A stretch of DNA of 64,000 nt, from contig JAAZNU010000022.1 of assembly GCA_012798135.1 (NCBI GenBank), forward strand, positions 1-64,000, in the 5' to 3' direction. A program made the translations under genes and the position numbers. Source of the stretch: Veillonellaceae bacterium. GTDB taxonomy: Bacteria > Bacillota_C > Negativicutes > UBA1444. This document shows positions 19,186-27,820 of this stretch, one piece after another (positions within the stretch are counted from its first letter, which is position 1; every line of letters begins with the position of its first letter). Under the pieces are notes generated by a model. The model saw only the letters and a list, made by a program, of their open reading frames with translations. It did no database searches and had not been told where the DNA came from.

Positions 19186-20691
19186 TCAGCCTGTTTGGAC
19201 GTGCCCCCGTTCCGCGCAGACTTGTTCGCGCAAAATGCGTTTCATGATTTTGCCGGTTTTGTTTTTTGGCAGGGCTTCTACGGATAAAATGTCTTTGGGG
19301 ATCTTGTACCCGGCCAGCCGAGGCTGCAGGAACTCGCGAATTGCTTTTCGGTCAAATTCATGGGCAGGGTCCATGACAATGTAAGCCCGGGCGGCTTCGC
19401 CGCGCAACGGATCAGGTATGCCGATCACGGCGGCTTCGATTACTCCGGGGAACGCGTAGAGCAATTCCTCGATTTCCCGCGGATATACATTCTCACCGTT
19501 GATGATGAGCATATCCTTGAGCCGGTCGACGATAAACAGATAACCGTCTATGTCCTGATAGGCGATATCTCCGGTATGAAGCCAACCGTTGCGCAAGGCC
19601 CTGGAGGATTCCAACGGCAAATTATAATATTCCTTCATAACATTCGGCCCTTGCACGACCAGTTCACCAATTCCCCCGGGCGGCAATGTTTCGCCCTTGG
19701 AATTGACGATTTTGACCTTCACGCCGGGCAATGGACAACCAATCGAACAGAATTTGGTCTTAGAATACGGATTCAGAGCGACAACCGGCGAGGCCTCCGA
19801 CAGGCCGTAGCCTTCCAGAATGGGCGTGCTAAACTTTTCCGTAAATTGTTCGGCGATTTTCTGGGGCAATGCAGCGCCGCCAGAAACAAAAGTTTTGACA
19901 TTCTTCAAGTCGTTTGTTTCGCCAAGCCGACTTAGGTAGTTGTAGATCGGCGGGACGCCGAACACGATCGTGACCCCGGTGTCCTTGATGGCGGCGATGG
20001 TTTCTTTGGGGGCGAAGGCGTCCAGAATGGTAATGGAGGCTCCCAACGAAAGCGGATACAAAACGGCGCAAGTCCAGGCGAACGAGTGGTACATCGGCAG
20101 CACGCACAGAACGTTGTCGGCGCTGGAAGCCGGCGGCAGAGCCGCGGCGAACGCCTGAACATTGCTGATCAGGTTGCGGTGGGTAAGAACCGCTCCCTTG
20201 GGATTTCCGGTAGTTCCGGACGTATAAATGATCACGCAGGCTGAAGTGTCGGCAATGACTCCGTCAAAAGCGGGGGCCGGCGCGAACGCGGTCGTGGCCA
20301 GAAGTTCTTCGAAGTCGGGAATCACCAGCTGCGTGACTTCAGTGCGATATTCATATTGCTGCAATTCCGCGTCGATGGGCAGCGGAGCCATGGTGACAAG
20401 ACGGGTCATTTGGGCATCCTTCACGATATAAGCCACTTCGCGCGGAGTCAGCTGAAAGTTCATCGGGACGGTAATGGCGCCGAGACTGGACAAGGCCATA
20501 TAGCAGTAGATGAATTCCGCCGAGTTGCGGGAAAACAGGCCCACATTTTCGCTGGCCCGGATGCCTTGCGCATAAAAAAAGTCACGGTATAGCGAGCATT
20601 TTTTTTGGAGTTCTGCATAGGTCACCTTTGTCAACGTGTGGAATGCCACAGCGGTGGGGTTGCCATGATGAATCAGTTGATGGACCAGCAT
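19186..20691 (-). CDS. Long/medium-chain acyl-CoA synthetase (AMP-forming ligase)
   Basis: The 501-aa protein belongs to the ANL superfamily. The nucleotide loop YTSGTTGNPKG lies near residue 165, followed by GYGLSEASP (A5), TGDIAYQD (A7), DRLKDMLIINGENVYP (A8) and the catalytic Lys in PKNKTGKIMKR (A10). It activates a fatty acid to its CoA thioester using ATP. It is monocistronic; a 26-base perfect palindrome sits in the leader 35-60 bases before the start. Chain length cannot be read from sequence alone. Confidence 0.88.
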   Translation of the reverse strand: MLVHQLIHHGNPTAVAFHTLTKVTYAELQKKCSLYRDFFYAQGIRASENVGLFSRNSAEFIYCYMALSSLGAITVPMNFQLTPREVAYIVKDAQMTRLVTMAPLPIDAELQQYEYRTEVTQLVIPDFEELLATTAFAPAPAFDGVIADTSACVIIYTSGTTGNPKGAVLTHRNLISNVQAFAAALPPASSADNVLCVLPMYHSFAWTCAVLYPLSLGASITILDAFAPKETIAAIKDTGVTIVFGVPPIYNYLSRLGETNDLKNVKTFVSGGAALPQKIAEQFTEKFSTPILEGYGLSEASPVVALNPYSKTKFCSIGCPLPGVKVKIVNSKGETLPPGGIGELVVQGPNVMKEYYNLPLESSRALRNGWLHTGDIAYQDIDGYLFIVDRLKDMLIINGENVYPREIEELLYAFPGVIEAAVIGIPDPLRGEAARAYIVMDPAHEFDRKAIREFLQPRLAGYKIPKDILSVEALPKNKTGKIMKRILREQVCAERGHVQTG

Positions 20692-20725
20692 TAAGACAAT
20701 CTTTCCTTTCTTTTCGACATTTCGT

Positions 20726-20751
20726 AAAATCCCGGAGCGATCCGGGATTTT
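20726..20751 (-). promoter_or_regulatory. Perfect palindrome in the acyl-CoA synthetase leader (operator or attenuator)
   Basis: AAAATCCCGGA (20726-20736), loop GCGA, TCCGGGATTTT (20741-20751). No gene ends at this place, so it is not a normal terminator. It could be a repressor operator (a TetR or FadR-type fatty-acid regulator is a reasonable guess) or a leader hairpin. No T-run follows it on the minus strand. Confidence 0.5.
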
Positions 20752-20873
20752 CCGGCAGAAAAAATCTGGGCTCTACGAACACAATCAATTTTACTATGAC
20801 GTCAAGCGGAAGTATATATTTTTTTATTTTTTGCTCTAAAGAACTGCTGTGCAGATGAATTTTTGCCGTAATA

Positions 20874-20904
20874 AAAAGAAAAGCCGGGAGCGTTCGCTCC
20901 CGGC
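20874..20904 (-). terminator. Intrinsic terminator of the 56-aa gene
   Basis: GCCGGGAGC-GTTC-GCTCCCGGC (20883-20904) is a perfect 9-bp stem, followed on the minus strand by TTTTCTTTTTATT. Confidence 0.9.
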
Positions 20905-20915
20905 AGTTTCTGGTG

Positions 20916-21086
20916 TTATTGGCTGTAATTTTGCAGGTAATCCAAGCCTAACCGCTCATATCGCTCAAGCTGCCCAATCAGTTCAGCTGTACCGCCGACT
21001 GTGGATTTGACGATATTGTTGATCTCGTTTTGGCGATACCCTAAAATGGTCAACCGCCGCACCAGATGCTGGAATCGTTGTTCCAT
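20916..21086 (-). CDS. Small conserved-looking protein, 56 aa, unknown function
   Basis: ATG at 21086 is six bases after GGAGGAG, and the TAA lies just before a strong terminator. The product is MEQRFQHLVRRL... ending ...YLQNYSQ: a soluble, charged, mainly helical peptide with no signal sequence and no recognised domain. A consensus promoter (TTGACA-17-TATAAT) lies 178 bases upstream, so this is a compact independent transcription unit with an unusually long 5' leader. I do not recognise the family. Confidence 0.75.
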   Translation of the reverse strand: MEQRFQHLVRRLTILGYRQNEINNIVKSTVGGTAELIGQLERYERLGLDYLQNYSQ

Positions 21087-21270
21087 CGTTTGCTCCTCCG
21101 TAATTCAGTAATTTGGTAATTATGACGTGCCATCACATCATCAGCCGCAATTACCAGCTGACTGTCACCAATACCACCTGTGATTACGAACAGCAAGAGA
21201 AATCCGGGGCGACAGGCTTTGCTCTTTCACATCGTTGCTAAAATCAGAGTAATGGGAAACAATCTTTTAT

Positions 21271-21299
21271 ATTATATTCACTGCAAAATAATTTGTCAA
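21271..21299 (-). promoter_or_regulatory. Consensus sigma-70 promoter for the 56-aa gene
   Basis: On the minus strand TTGACA (21299-21294), a 17-base spacer and TATAAT (21276-21271): a perfect match to both hexamers. Transcription should start near 21264, giving a 5' leader of about 178 bases before ATG 21086. I see no assigned riboswitch in that leader. Confidence 0.8.
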
Positions 21300-21349
21300 T
21301 ATTGCGTCGTGTATTTATTTCATTGCCCGGTAGTAGCCAACGAATTGCG

Positions 21350-22735
21350 TCAGATACGTGCTGGCGACTTTTTGTGGCGACGTTTGCTCTGAGGCTTGAC
21401 GGTAATGGCGGGCGGATCGACGGGGCAGGCATTTTCACAGCCGCCGCAGCCGACGCATTTTTCCTTTTGCACGCTGGGCCGGTTTTGTGCGTCGGAATCA
21501 ATGGCGTGTTGCGGACATTGTTCCTTGCAGACCAGACAGAGTTTTCCGTGCGCCCAACCCAGGCACTGGGAATGGTCGATGACTGCCCGGCCCATCAGAA
21601 CCTGGGGAATGGGGACCTGTTCGATGGCTCCGGTCGGACAGACCTGTTGGCATTGCCGACAAAGTTCACAGCGCGCCTGCCGGGGAATGATGTGCGGAGT
21701 CAGAAACAGGCTGGCGCCGCTGGTGATCGGCATAGGCTGGATGCATTGACTGGGACAGACTTTGATGCAACGCCCGCAGCGGCTACAACGGCTCAGAAAG
21801 TCGTCTTCCTCGCGGGAGCCGGGCGGGCGTAGCGGATTGGCGTCCGTCGGCCTGGCAAGAAGCGGAGTAGCAGCGCCGGCGAGCAGCAACGCCCCGCCGG
21901 AACGCAAGACTTCCCGACGGGTGAACGCGGTTTGGGGCGAAGGGGAGGAGGGCGCGGACAACAGCCTGTTAGAAATTTCAAATTGTCCGGCCGGGCAACT
22001 CTCGCTGCAACGGCCGCATAGCAGACAATCCGCTGCCGTCCGTTTGTTCTCGGGATCCGCAGCGGCCGTGGGGCAAATTTTTTCGCATACACCGCAATGA
22101 ATGCAGGTTGCCGGTGGCCGGGCGCCGAAAATGCGCCAACTGGATACGGTGGAGAGCAGCAGTCCGGTTGGGCAGATATAAACGCACCAAAATCGGGGGG
22201 ATATTAAGAATCCCACGCCGATCACGCCGAGCAGAACCCAGGGAATTTGCCGATGCCAAACCCGCGCCAATTCTTCCGTCAACAGATGAAACGGCGACAA
22301 ATACAGCGGCCAGGCGCTACCGAGCAATAAAACGCCAAGTAAGAACAACAACCAGGGAACCCGCCATGCGGACAGTTGGTTCGTCCAGCCCGGCGGAGCG
22401 CCGGTATGCTTACGGCCCAACGCCGACCGAACGGACACCTTGAGACTGTGTAATATTGCCAACAGGCCGCCGAGTGGACAGAGCCAGCCGCAGAAGAAGC
22501 GGCCGAACAACAGCGTTAATGCCAACAATACCAACGGCAGAGCCATCCAGGCCGCCGGCGCTCCGGCCCGCAGTTGCGCCAGCAATAGCCAGGGATCAAG
22601 CCGTGAATACCAGAGCAGGATTTCCGAATAGGTTGGCAAGGGATAACTGAATTTCACGAGCAGCCAGACCGTGCCCGCCAAGGCGGCCGCAGGCACGATA
22701 GTCCGCCAGAACCGGCAGGAAGCAAGCCGGATCAT
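21350..22735 (-). CDS. Fused NapH/NapG-like membrane polyferredoxin
   Basis: The 461-aa protein starts at ATG 22735, one base after the pgm stop, behind GGAGAG. Residues 1-200 are a NapH/NosR/CcoG-type membrane domain with paired CxxxCP motifs (FCGWLCP at 82-87, CVYICP at 184-189). Residues 211-250 hold two ferredoxin motifs (CIHCGVCEKICP, CLLCGRCSESCP). A twin-arginine-like segment, TRREVLRSGG followed by a hydrophobic stretch, lies internally at 272-296. After it come further 4Fe-4S motifs (317-331, 356-367, 391-408, 427-438). NapH and NapG are normally separate electron carriers from quinol to periplasmic reductases; here they appear joined. No partner reductase is nearby, so the acceptor is unknown. 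Confidence 0.8.
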   Translation of the reverse strand: MIRLASCRFWRTIVPAAALAGTVWLLVKFSYPLPTYSEILLWYSRLDPWLLLAQLRAGAPAAWMALPLVLLALTLLFGRFFCGWLCPLGGLLAILHSLKVSVRSALGRKHTGAPPGWTNQLSAWRVPWLLFLLGVLLLGSAWPLYLSPFHLLTEELARVWHRQIPWVLLGVIGVGFLISPRFWCVYICPTGLLLSTVSSWRIFGARPPATCIHCGVCEKICPTAAADPENKRTAADCLLCGRCSESCPAGQFEISNRLLSAPSSPSPQTAFTRREVLRSGGALLLAGAATPLLARPTDANPLRPPGSREEDDFLSRCSRCGRCIKVCPSQCIQPMPITSGASLFLTPHIIPRQARCELCRQCQQVCPTGAIEQVPIPQVLMGRAVIDHSQCLGWAHGKLCLVCKEQCPQHAIDSDAQNRPSVQKEKCVGCGGCENACPVDPPAITVKPQSKRRHKKSPARI

Positions 22736-22736
22736 G

Positions 22737-24386
22737 TCACTCTCCGGCGGCGAAGACCGTACTGACCATCGCCTGGGCTTCCGCCTGGATTTGTTTGAGG
22801 TGTTCCGGTCCGATGAAACTTTCCGCGTAAATCTTGTAGACCTCTTCCGTACCGGATGGCCGGGCCGCAAACCAGCCATTGGCTGCGCAGACTTTTAGGC
22901 CGCCGATCGGGGCGTCGGTGGCCGGCGCCTTGGTCAATATGGCGGTGATCTTTTCCCCGGCCAGATGGTCAGCGGTCACCTGCGCCGGGGACAGCTTCGC
23001 CAATATGGCTTTCTGTTGCGCGGTGGCCGGAGCGTCGATGCGTTCGTAAACCGGTGCACCGTATTTCTCAGTCAGGCCGTGGTAATACAAGCCGGGATCT
23101 TCGCCGGTACGCGCGGTGATTTCGGCCGCCAACAGGCAAAGGATGATGCCGTCTTTGTCCGTGGTCCATACGCCGCCATTTTTCCGCAGAAACGACGCTC
23201 CGGCGCTTTCTTCCCCGCCAAAGCCCAGCGAGCCGTCGAGCAGACCGGGCACGAACCATTTGAAGCCGACGGGAACTTCCGTCAACCGGCGTCCCAGACC
23301 GTCGGCAACCCGATCGATCATTGCGGAACTGACCAGAGTTTTGCCAACGGCCGCATCCGAGCGCCAGCCGGGACGATGGGAAAACAAAAAGTGAATTGCC
23401 ACGGACAGAAAATGGTTGGGGTTCATCAAACCCACCGAGGGGGTGATGATGCCGTGACGGTCGAAATCGGGATCGTTGCCGAACGACAGGTCGTATTTAT
23501 CTTTTAGGTTGATCAGACTGGCCATGGCATGGGGTGAAGAGCAATCCATGCGGATTTTGCCGTCGCTGTCCACAGTCATGAAGCCGAAGGTGGGATCCGG
23601 ATGAGCGTTCAGTACTTCAATATTGAGCCCGTAGCGGTCGGCAATCGGCTGCCAATAGGCGAGTCCGGCTCCACCCAGAGCATCGGCGCCCAACCGCAAC
23701 CCGGAAGATTTAATGCAATCCATGTCGATAATGTTATTCAGATCCTCGACATAGGGGCCGATAAAATCATACTCATGGACATTCGGCGCCTTACGGGCCT
23801 TTGCGTAGGGTTGCCGTCGTACGGAGCGATTGTCTTTGCCCATAAGAGCATTCGCGGTATCGGCGATCCATTGCGTGACATTGGTGTCCGCCGGGCCGCC
23901 GTTGGGCGGATTGTACTTGATTCCGCCATTGTCAGGCGGATTGTGGGATGGCGTAATGACGATTCCATCGGCGAACCCGGATTGGCGACTGCGGTTGTAG
24001 CATAAAATCGCGTGGGATACAGCCGGGGTCGGTGTATAGTTCATGTCGCGGGAAATAAAGGCTTCGACGCCATTGGCGGCGAGAACTTCGAGAGCTGATA
24101 CAAATGCCGGCTCTGACAGGGCATGGGTATCGAACCCCAGAAACAAGGGTCCGGAAATTCCGGTTTGCTGGCGATAATCGCAGATGGCCTGTGAAATGGC
24201 CAGAATGTGGTCTTCATTGAACGTGTTCAGCAGTGAACTGCCACGATGTCCCGAAGTCCCGAACGAGACGCGCTGGGAAGCTTCGCCGGTATCCGGGTGA
24301 TTGGCATAATAGGCGGAAACAAGCCGCGGGATATTGCTCAGCAACGATAACGGAGCTTTCTTTCCGGCAAGTGGATGGACGGACAT
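22737..24386 (-). CDS. pgm: Phosphoglucomutase (alpha-D-glucose-specific)
   Basis: The 549-aa protein begins at ATG 24386, nine bases after GGAGG; TTG 24395 abuts the ribosome site and is unlikely. It shows the Pgm pattern: [11 protein letters not shown] near the N terminus, the phosphoserine loop [18 protein letters not shown], the metal-binding DPDFDRHG, the sugar loop [10 protein letters not shown] and the phosphate-binding [14 protein letters not shown] near the end. It interconverts glucose-1-P and glucose-6-P, supplying precursors for trehalose and glycogen-type metabolism. The polyferredoxin gene follows one base after its stop. Confidence 0.93.
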   Translation of the reverse strand: MSVHPLAGKKAPLSLLSNIPRLVSAYYANHPDTGEASQRVSFGTSGHRGSSLLNTFNEDHILAISQAICDYRQQTGISGPLFLGFDTHALSEPAFVSALEVLAANGVEAFISRDMNYTPTPAVSHAILCYNRSRQSGFADGIVITPSHNPPDNGGIKYNPPNGGPADTNVTQWIADTANALMGKDNRSVRRQPYAKARKAPNVHEYDFIGPYVEDLNNIIDMDCIKSSGLRLGADALGGAGLAYWQPIADRYGLNIEVLNAHPDPTFGFMTVDSDGKIRMDCSSPHAMASLINLKDKYDLSFGNDPDFDRHGIITPSVGLMNPNHFLSVAIHFLFSHRPGWRSDAAVGKTLVSSAMIDRVADGLGRRLTEVPVGFKWFVPGLLDGSLGFGGEESAGASFLRKNGGVWTTDKDGIILCLLAAEITARTGEDPGLYYHGLTEKYGAPVYERIDAPATAQQKAILAKLSPAQVTADHLAGEKITAILTKAPATDAPIGGLKVCAANGWFAARPSGTEEVYKIYAESFIGPEHLKQIQAEAQAMVSTVFAAGE

Positions 24387-24488
24387 GTTTTTCAACCTCC
24401 AATCTGTTGCACACTGTTTACTATATTATACTTCCCGATATCTGGCGAAAATCCTACCGCGGGACGGCAAAGGCGGGAATGAAGGCAC

Positions 24489-24523
24489 AAAAAACAAGAG
24501 CCTGCTCAAACAGGCCCTTGTTT
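24489..24523 (-). terminator. Intrinsic terminator of the 208-aa gene
   Basis: On the minus strand AACAAGGGCCTG and CAGGCTCTTGTT form a 12-bp stem with one G-U pair, followed by TTTTGTG. Confidence 0.8.
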
Positions 24524-24554
24524 CGGTTATGAAGGTGACAGATGCCGATGGGGG

Positions 24555-25181
24555 TCAGGGGCGAATCAATAATTGTGGCAATTGCCGCAGTTCCTCGTCC
24601 TGCCCTTCATGGAGCATTTGCAGGGGAGTTACAATGCGTTGGGCGACGTCCGTGGTGGTATCCATTGGGAACAAATCCAGGAGAGCACCGGCGATGGTAG
24701 CCTGAAAGCCGCTGATTTCACGAGTGGTGTGATAGACCCGCAACGGCCCGGACACATGGTCTTCATAGGTGGCCCACCAACCGCTGTCCCACAGTCGATC
24801 CCATATCTGACGACGATCGACCTCCAATGGCCCGGGTTGCATGTCGCGCAGACAGGCCAGCGAAACGAATGGCAAAGCCAAACGGGACTTTTGTAGATAT
24901 GCTACGGTGGCCGGGTCGGTATAAGGCCCCAGATGAATGCAAAAACCAACGGCGCGATTGGGCTTTTTGCCTTTCACATAAGCCCGGGCCAGATAGCGGG
25001 GAAGCCAGCGGGCGCTGCGGTCGAATGCGGTTGAAATGTCCTGGAACACCGCGGAGTCTCCGACTGGCGCAAACGAGGCATCACGCATCTTTTGCTCGAC
25101 AACCGTCAGAACGCGGCTCAGATCCCGAAAAAAGCCAACCACGGCGGCTTGCCAGAGGGCCAAGTTCTCGCGTGTATCCAT
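24555..25181 (-). CDS. Uncharacterised soluble protein, 208 aa
   Basis: It starts at ATG 25181 behind GGAGAGGAGG and ends before a terminator, so it is a real gene, but I do not recognise the family. No signal peptide or membrane segment is visible. It is rich in Arg, Leu and Trp, with a central segment RAVGFCIHLGPYTDP and a later WWATYEDHVSGPLRVYHTTREISGF. It follows the porin-like gene on the same strand with 77 bases between and may be cotranscribed with it. Confidence 0.7.
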   Translation of the reverse strand: MDTRENLALWQAAVVGFFRDLSRVLTVVEQKMRDASFAPVGDSAVFQDISTAFDRSARWLPRYLARAYVKGKKPNRAVGFCIHLGPYTDPATVAYLQKSRLALPFVSLACLRDMQPGPLEVDRRQIWDRLWDSGWWATYEDHVSGPLRVYHTTREISGFQATIAGALLDLFPMDTTTDVAQRIVTPLQMLHEGQDEELRQLPQLLIRP

Positions 25182-25258
25182 TGCGTTTCCTCCTCTCCAA
25201 CAGTAGCAAATAATTGCTATATTTTTACTTCGGAGCCGGAGGGCTGTTTTCCTGCCGA

Positions 25259-26209
25259 TCAGAAGCTATTTCGGAGAAATACTTCCCATTTGCTGTTCCT
25301 GGAACGATCCGACATCAGAAACTGATCTTTATAGACAATCTCCAGCGAGAGACGATCATTGAACGCGTGGGTCAAGCCGTAATAAAAACCACGATTGTTA
25401 TTGTCGAATTCGCCTTGCCCGCCCATGTCGCCATTGGCGCCAACCCGAAATTTCGTGATATAAAGGGCGGTTTTTTCGGTGAAATCATAATTCCAGGTGA
25501 GCGCGTAGGCGGAATTGTCCGAACGCAGGTTCGACTGGGTATATTCGGCCGTGACAGTGTTTTTGCCGCACGTAGCCGTTACATCAAGGGCCCAATGATT
25601 GGACGCATTACCGCCATAGTATTTGTAACTGGCCAGCGTCAGGCCGGCCGCCAGGTTTTTGGACAGGTCCAGGCCGCTCCTGAGCGCATACAGGCTGTTG
25701 TTGGCAAGCCACAGGTTGTTTTCCCGGGCGGCAAGTGCTGAAATATCGACGGCGCCGATTTTTCCCCGGACGGCAAGTCCTTCGACAAACGCATTTGCAC
25801 CGATGTTTTCGGCGTGCCGCTCATATAACAGGGCGGTGACGCCGACGATCGCTTCCTGCCGACCCAGGGTCACCGTCCAGTTGCCAGGCTTAAAAATAAA
25901 CCCGTATTGATCGATCGACACGACAGCTTTGGTGTTTTCGACATAAGCGGTTTGGTTAAAGTCGGCTAAAACGGGATTGGTGGCGTACTGGGCGCCGAGA
26001 CGGGCAAACACGGAAAAATTCGGTGAGAGTTTTTGTTCACCCCGTAGTGTGATGGTATACATCGTTCCGGCTTCCGTGGGCGTGTTGGCGGCGGAATCGG
26101 CTTCGTATTTGATGGTGGCGTTGCCGCTGATTGCCAGCGGAGCTGCAGTTGCCGGCGCAGCCAACAAAATCAGGCTGCTTGCCAGGACCGCCAGTAGCCG
26201 GTTGTTCAT
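25259..26209 (-). CDS. Porin-like outer-membrane beta-barrel protein
   Basis: The 316-aa precursor starts at ATG 26209. It has a signal peptide of about 22 residues (hydrophobic ...LILLAAPATA-AP) and then alternating hydrophobic/polar stretches with aromatic girdle residues (YKYYGGN, YALTWNYDF, FYYGLTHAFNDRL). It ends in EVFLRNSF, a terminal Phe that serves as the BamA recognition signal in outer-membrane proteins. This supports a diderm cell envelope. Pore selectivity is unknown. No SLH domain is visible, unlike many Negativicutes porins. Confidence 0.7.
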   Translation of the reverse strand: MNNRLLAVLASSLILLAAPATAAPLAISGNATIKYEADSAANTPTEAGTMYTITLRGEQKLSPNFSVFARLGAQYATNPVLADFNQTAYVENTKAVVSIDQYGFIFKPGNWTVTLGRQEAIVGVTALLYERHAENIGANAFVEGLAVRGKIGAVDISALAARENNLWLANNSLYALRSGLDLSKNLAAGLTLASYKYYGGNASNHWALDVTATCGKNTVTAEYTQSNLRSDNSAYALTWNYDFTEKTALYITKFRVGANGDMGGQGEFDNNNRGFYYGLTHAFNDRLSLEIVYKDQFLMSDRSRNSKWEVFLRNSF

Positions 26210-26322
26210 ACCGTCACCCTTTCCTTGATCGGTTCCTGTGAATCCAATACAGAAATGTTGTTTGAAATTTACGCGATATCGGCCTTCCCTGCCCATAGGG
26301 AAAGAATGAATCAATGGTGTTG

Positions 26323-27549
26323 TTATAAGGCGGATTCGGTCGCTGGATTTTGCGACTGCTTGTATTTCAGAACGGTCGCCACTATCAGGGACAGGACGAA
26401 ACAGAGGGAAAACATGACCAGCGTGGCATGATAACTGTGGGTGGTATCCTTGATCCAGGCTACGAACAGCGGGCCGACGACTCCGGCGGCAGCCCAGGCT
26501 GTTAATATTTTACCATGAATTGCGCTTAATTCCCTGGTTCCGAACAAATCACTCAAGAAAGCCGGAATGGTCGAGAAACCTCCGCCGTAACACGAAATAA
26601 TCAGGTAAACCAGGAATTGGAACAGAACTCCGTTGGTGGTCTTCGACAAGACAAAGAAAGCGATGGCCTGAATCATGAAAAAGGCGATATACGTATTGGC
26701 CCGGCCGAGATAGTCGGAGATCGAGGCCCAGAACAGTCTTCCCAGTCCGTTAACCAACCCGATGACGCCGACCATGGTGGCGGCGGTCAAGGGGGACATG
26801 TGGATGATTTCCTGAGCCATGGGGGAGGCAACGCTGAGCAAACCGATGCCGCAAGTGATATTGGTGAACAGCATCCACCAGAGCGTCCAAAATTGCCAAG
26901 TTTTCAGGGCGGCGTTCGCTGTGAATTGGACTGTCGCCGGCTGGGCGGCCATGGTCATGGCGGAGTCCGGAGCCGGTGGGCTTTGGAGCGGCGGTGCCAG
27001 ATAAAGGGCGGAGGGAATCATGATTAACAGATACAGCAGTCCCAGGACGACAAAAGTGGCAATCAGCCCCGCTTGCTGCACCAGGAGCTGAATTAGGGGA
27101 CCGGCAACCAGACTGGCCAACCCGAAGCCCATGATGGCAATGCCGGTGGCGAAGCCGCGTTTTTCGGGAAACCATTTTACCAGGGTGGATACCGGCGTGA
27201 TGTACCCCACGCCGAGTCCGATTCCGCCGATGACGCCGTAAAATAGGTAGAGCAAGGTTGGACTTTGCAAATGGACGGCGAGGGCGGTGCCCAGCATGCC
27301 CGATACATAAAAGAATGCCGAAGTGAGACCGGAACGACGCGGCCCGTATTTCTCCACCCAGCCGCCTAAAAACCCCGCCGACAGGCCGAGAAACAGAATG
27401 GCCAGAGAAAAGGTCCATTGCGTTTCTTTCAGGCTGATTCCCAAAGCGGCCATGATCGGTTTGGTCAGTACGCTCCAGGCGTAAACACTGCCGATGCAAA
27501 TGTGAATTCCTACTGCCGAACTTGCGATAAGCCACCGATTTTTCATCAT
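26323..27549 (-). CDS. MFS transporter, oxalate/formate antiporter (OFA) family
   Basis: The 408-aa protein has twelve predicted membrane segments and OFA-type features: the N-terminal NRWLIASSAVGIHICIGSVYAWSV pattern (OxlT-like), YGVIGGIGLGVGYITP in helix 4 and a central cytoplasmic loop. The start is ATG 27549 (or the adjacent ATG 27546), eight bases after AAGGAG. Family members exchange monocarboxylates or dicarboxylates such as formate, oxalate or lactate. Two ZTP-type riboswitches in series precede it, which ties its expression to one-carbon/purine status and makes formate a plausible substrate. Confidence 0.85.
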   Translation of the reverse strand: MMKNRWLIASSAVGIHICIGSVYAWSVLTKPIMAALGISLKETQWTFSLAILFLGLSAGFLGGWVEKYGPRRSGLTSAFFYVSGMLGTALAVHLQSPTLLYLFYGVIGGIGLGVGYITPVSTLVKWFPEKRGFATGIAIMGFGLASLVAGPLIQLLVQQAGLIATFVVLGLLYLLIMIPSALYLAPPLQSPPAPDSAMTMAAQPATVQFTANAALKTWQFWTLWWMLFTNITCGIGLLSVASPMAQEIIHMSPLTAATMVGVIGLVNGLGRLFWASISDYLGRANTYIAFFMIQAIAFFVLSKTTNGVLFQFLVYLIISCYGGGFSTIPAFLSDLFGTRELSAIHGKILTAWAAAGVVGPLFVAWIKDTTHSYHATLVMFSLCFVLSLIVATVLKYKQSQNPATESAL

Positions 27550-27590
27550 TGAGCACACTCCTTCTTTTTGATTGGCCTGCCCCAGACGAA

Positions 27591-27690
27591 AATAACCGCC
27601 CGGACAAACACAAATTGCCCAGGCGGCCGGCGTTTTTCCAATACGGTCCCTCGTGGTTTGATCCACTTTATCCGCCAGTTCCGTATCGGT
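27591..27690 (-). ncRNA. ZTP (pfl) riboswitch, proximal copy, with terminator platform
   Basis: On the minus strand: P1 ATACGG...CCGTAT, the conserved internal segment GAACTGGCGG, hairpin GTGG-atcaaa-CCAC, GAGGGA, then CCGCCTGGGCA, the pfl/ZTP signature. GGCGG in the first part is complementary to CCGCC in the second (pseudoknot). The CCGCC segment also starts a terminator stem (27596-27626, CCGCC...GGCGG, with TTATTTT after), so ligand-stabilised pseudoknot and terminator exclude each other, as in known ON-switch ZTP riboswitches. The downstream gene is the OFA transporter. Confidence 0.85.
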
Positions 27691-27712
27691 TCTGATTCAG
27701 TTTTTGGGCAAA

Positions 27713-27820
27713 TAAAAAACCGTCTGCACAAAATCAATTTTGCCCAGACGGTCGACTGCCCTTACCTGATACGGTCCACGTGGTTCATTCCACTCATCCG
27801 TCAGTCCCGTATCATACCTA
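27713..27820 (-). ncRNA. ZTP (pfl) riboswitch, distal copy, with terminator platform
   Basis: Same architecture as the proximal copy: P1 GATACGG...CCGTATC, GACTGACGG, hairpin GTGG-aatgaa-CCAC, GTGGA, then CCGTCTGGGCA. The pseudoknot covaries: GACGG pairs with CCGTC here, where the other copy has GGCGG with CCGCC. The terminator CCGTCTG...CAGACGG (27720-27751) is followed by six T on the minus strand. The RNA begins almost directly at the start site predicted from the promoter at 27834-27862. Confidence 0.87.

Noticed and set aside
21060..21210. About 48-codon minus-strand frame (starting TTG) in the leader of the 56-aa gene
   Set aside because: It lacks a ribosome site and overlaps the 56-aa start in another phase. 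Its sequence is not unlike a protein, but the support is too weak.
26750..27613. 287-aa minus-strand frame inside the OFA transporter
   Set aside because: It is a shifted frame of the transporter gene with Arg/His-rich sequence and no start signals; the transporter frame explains the region.
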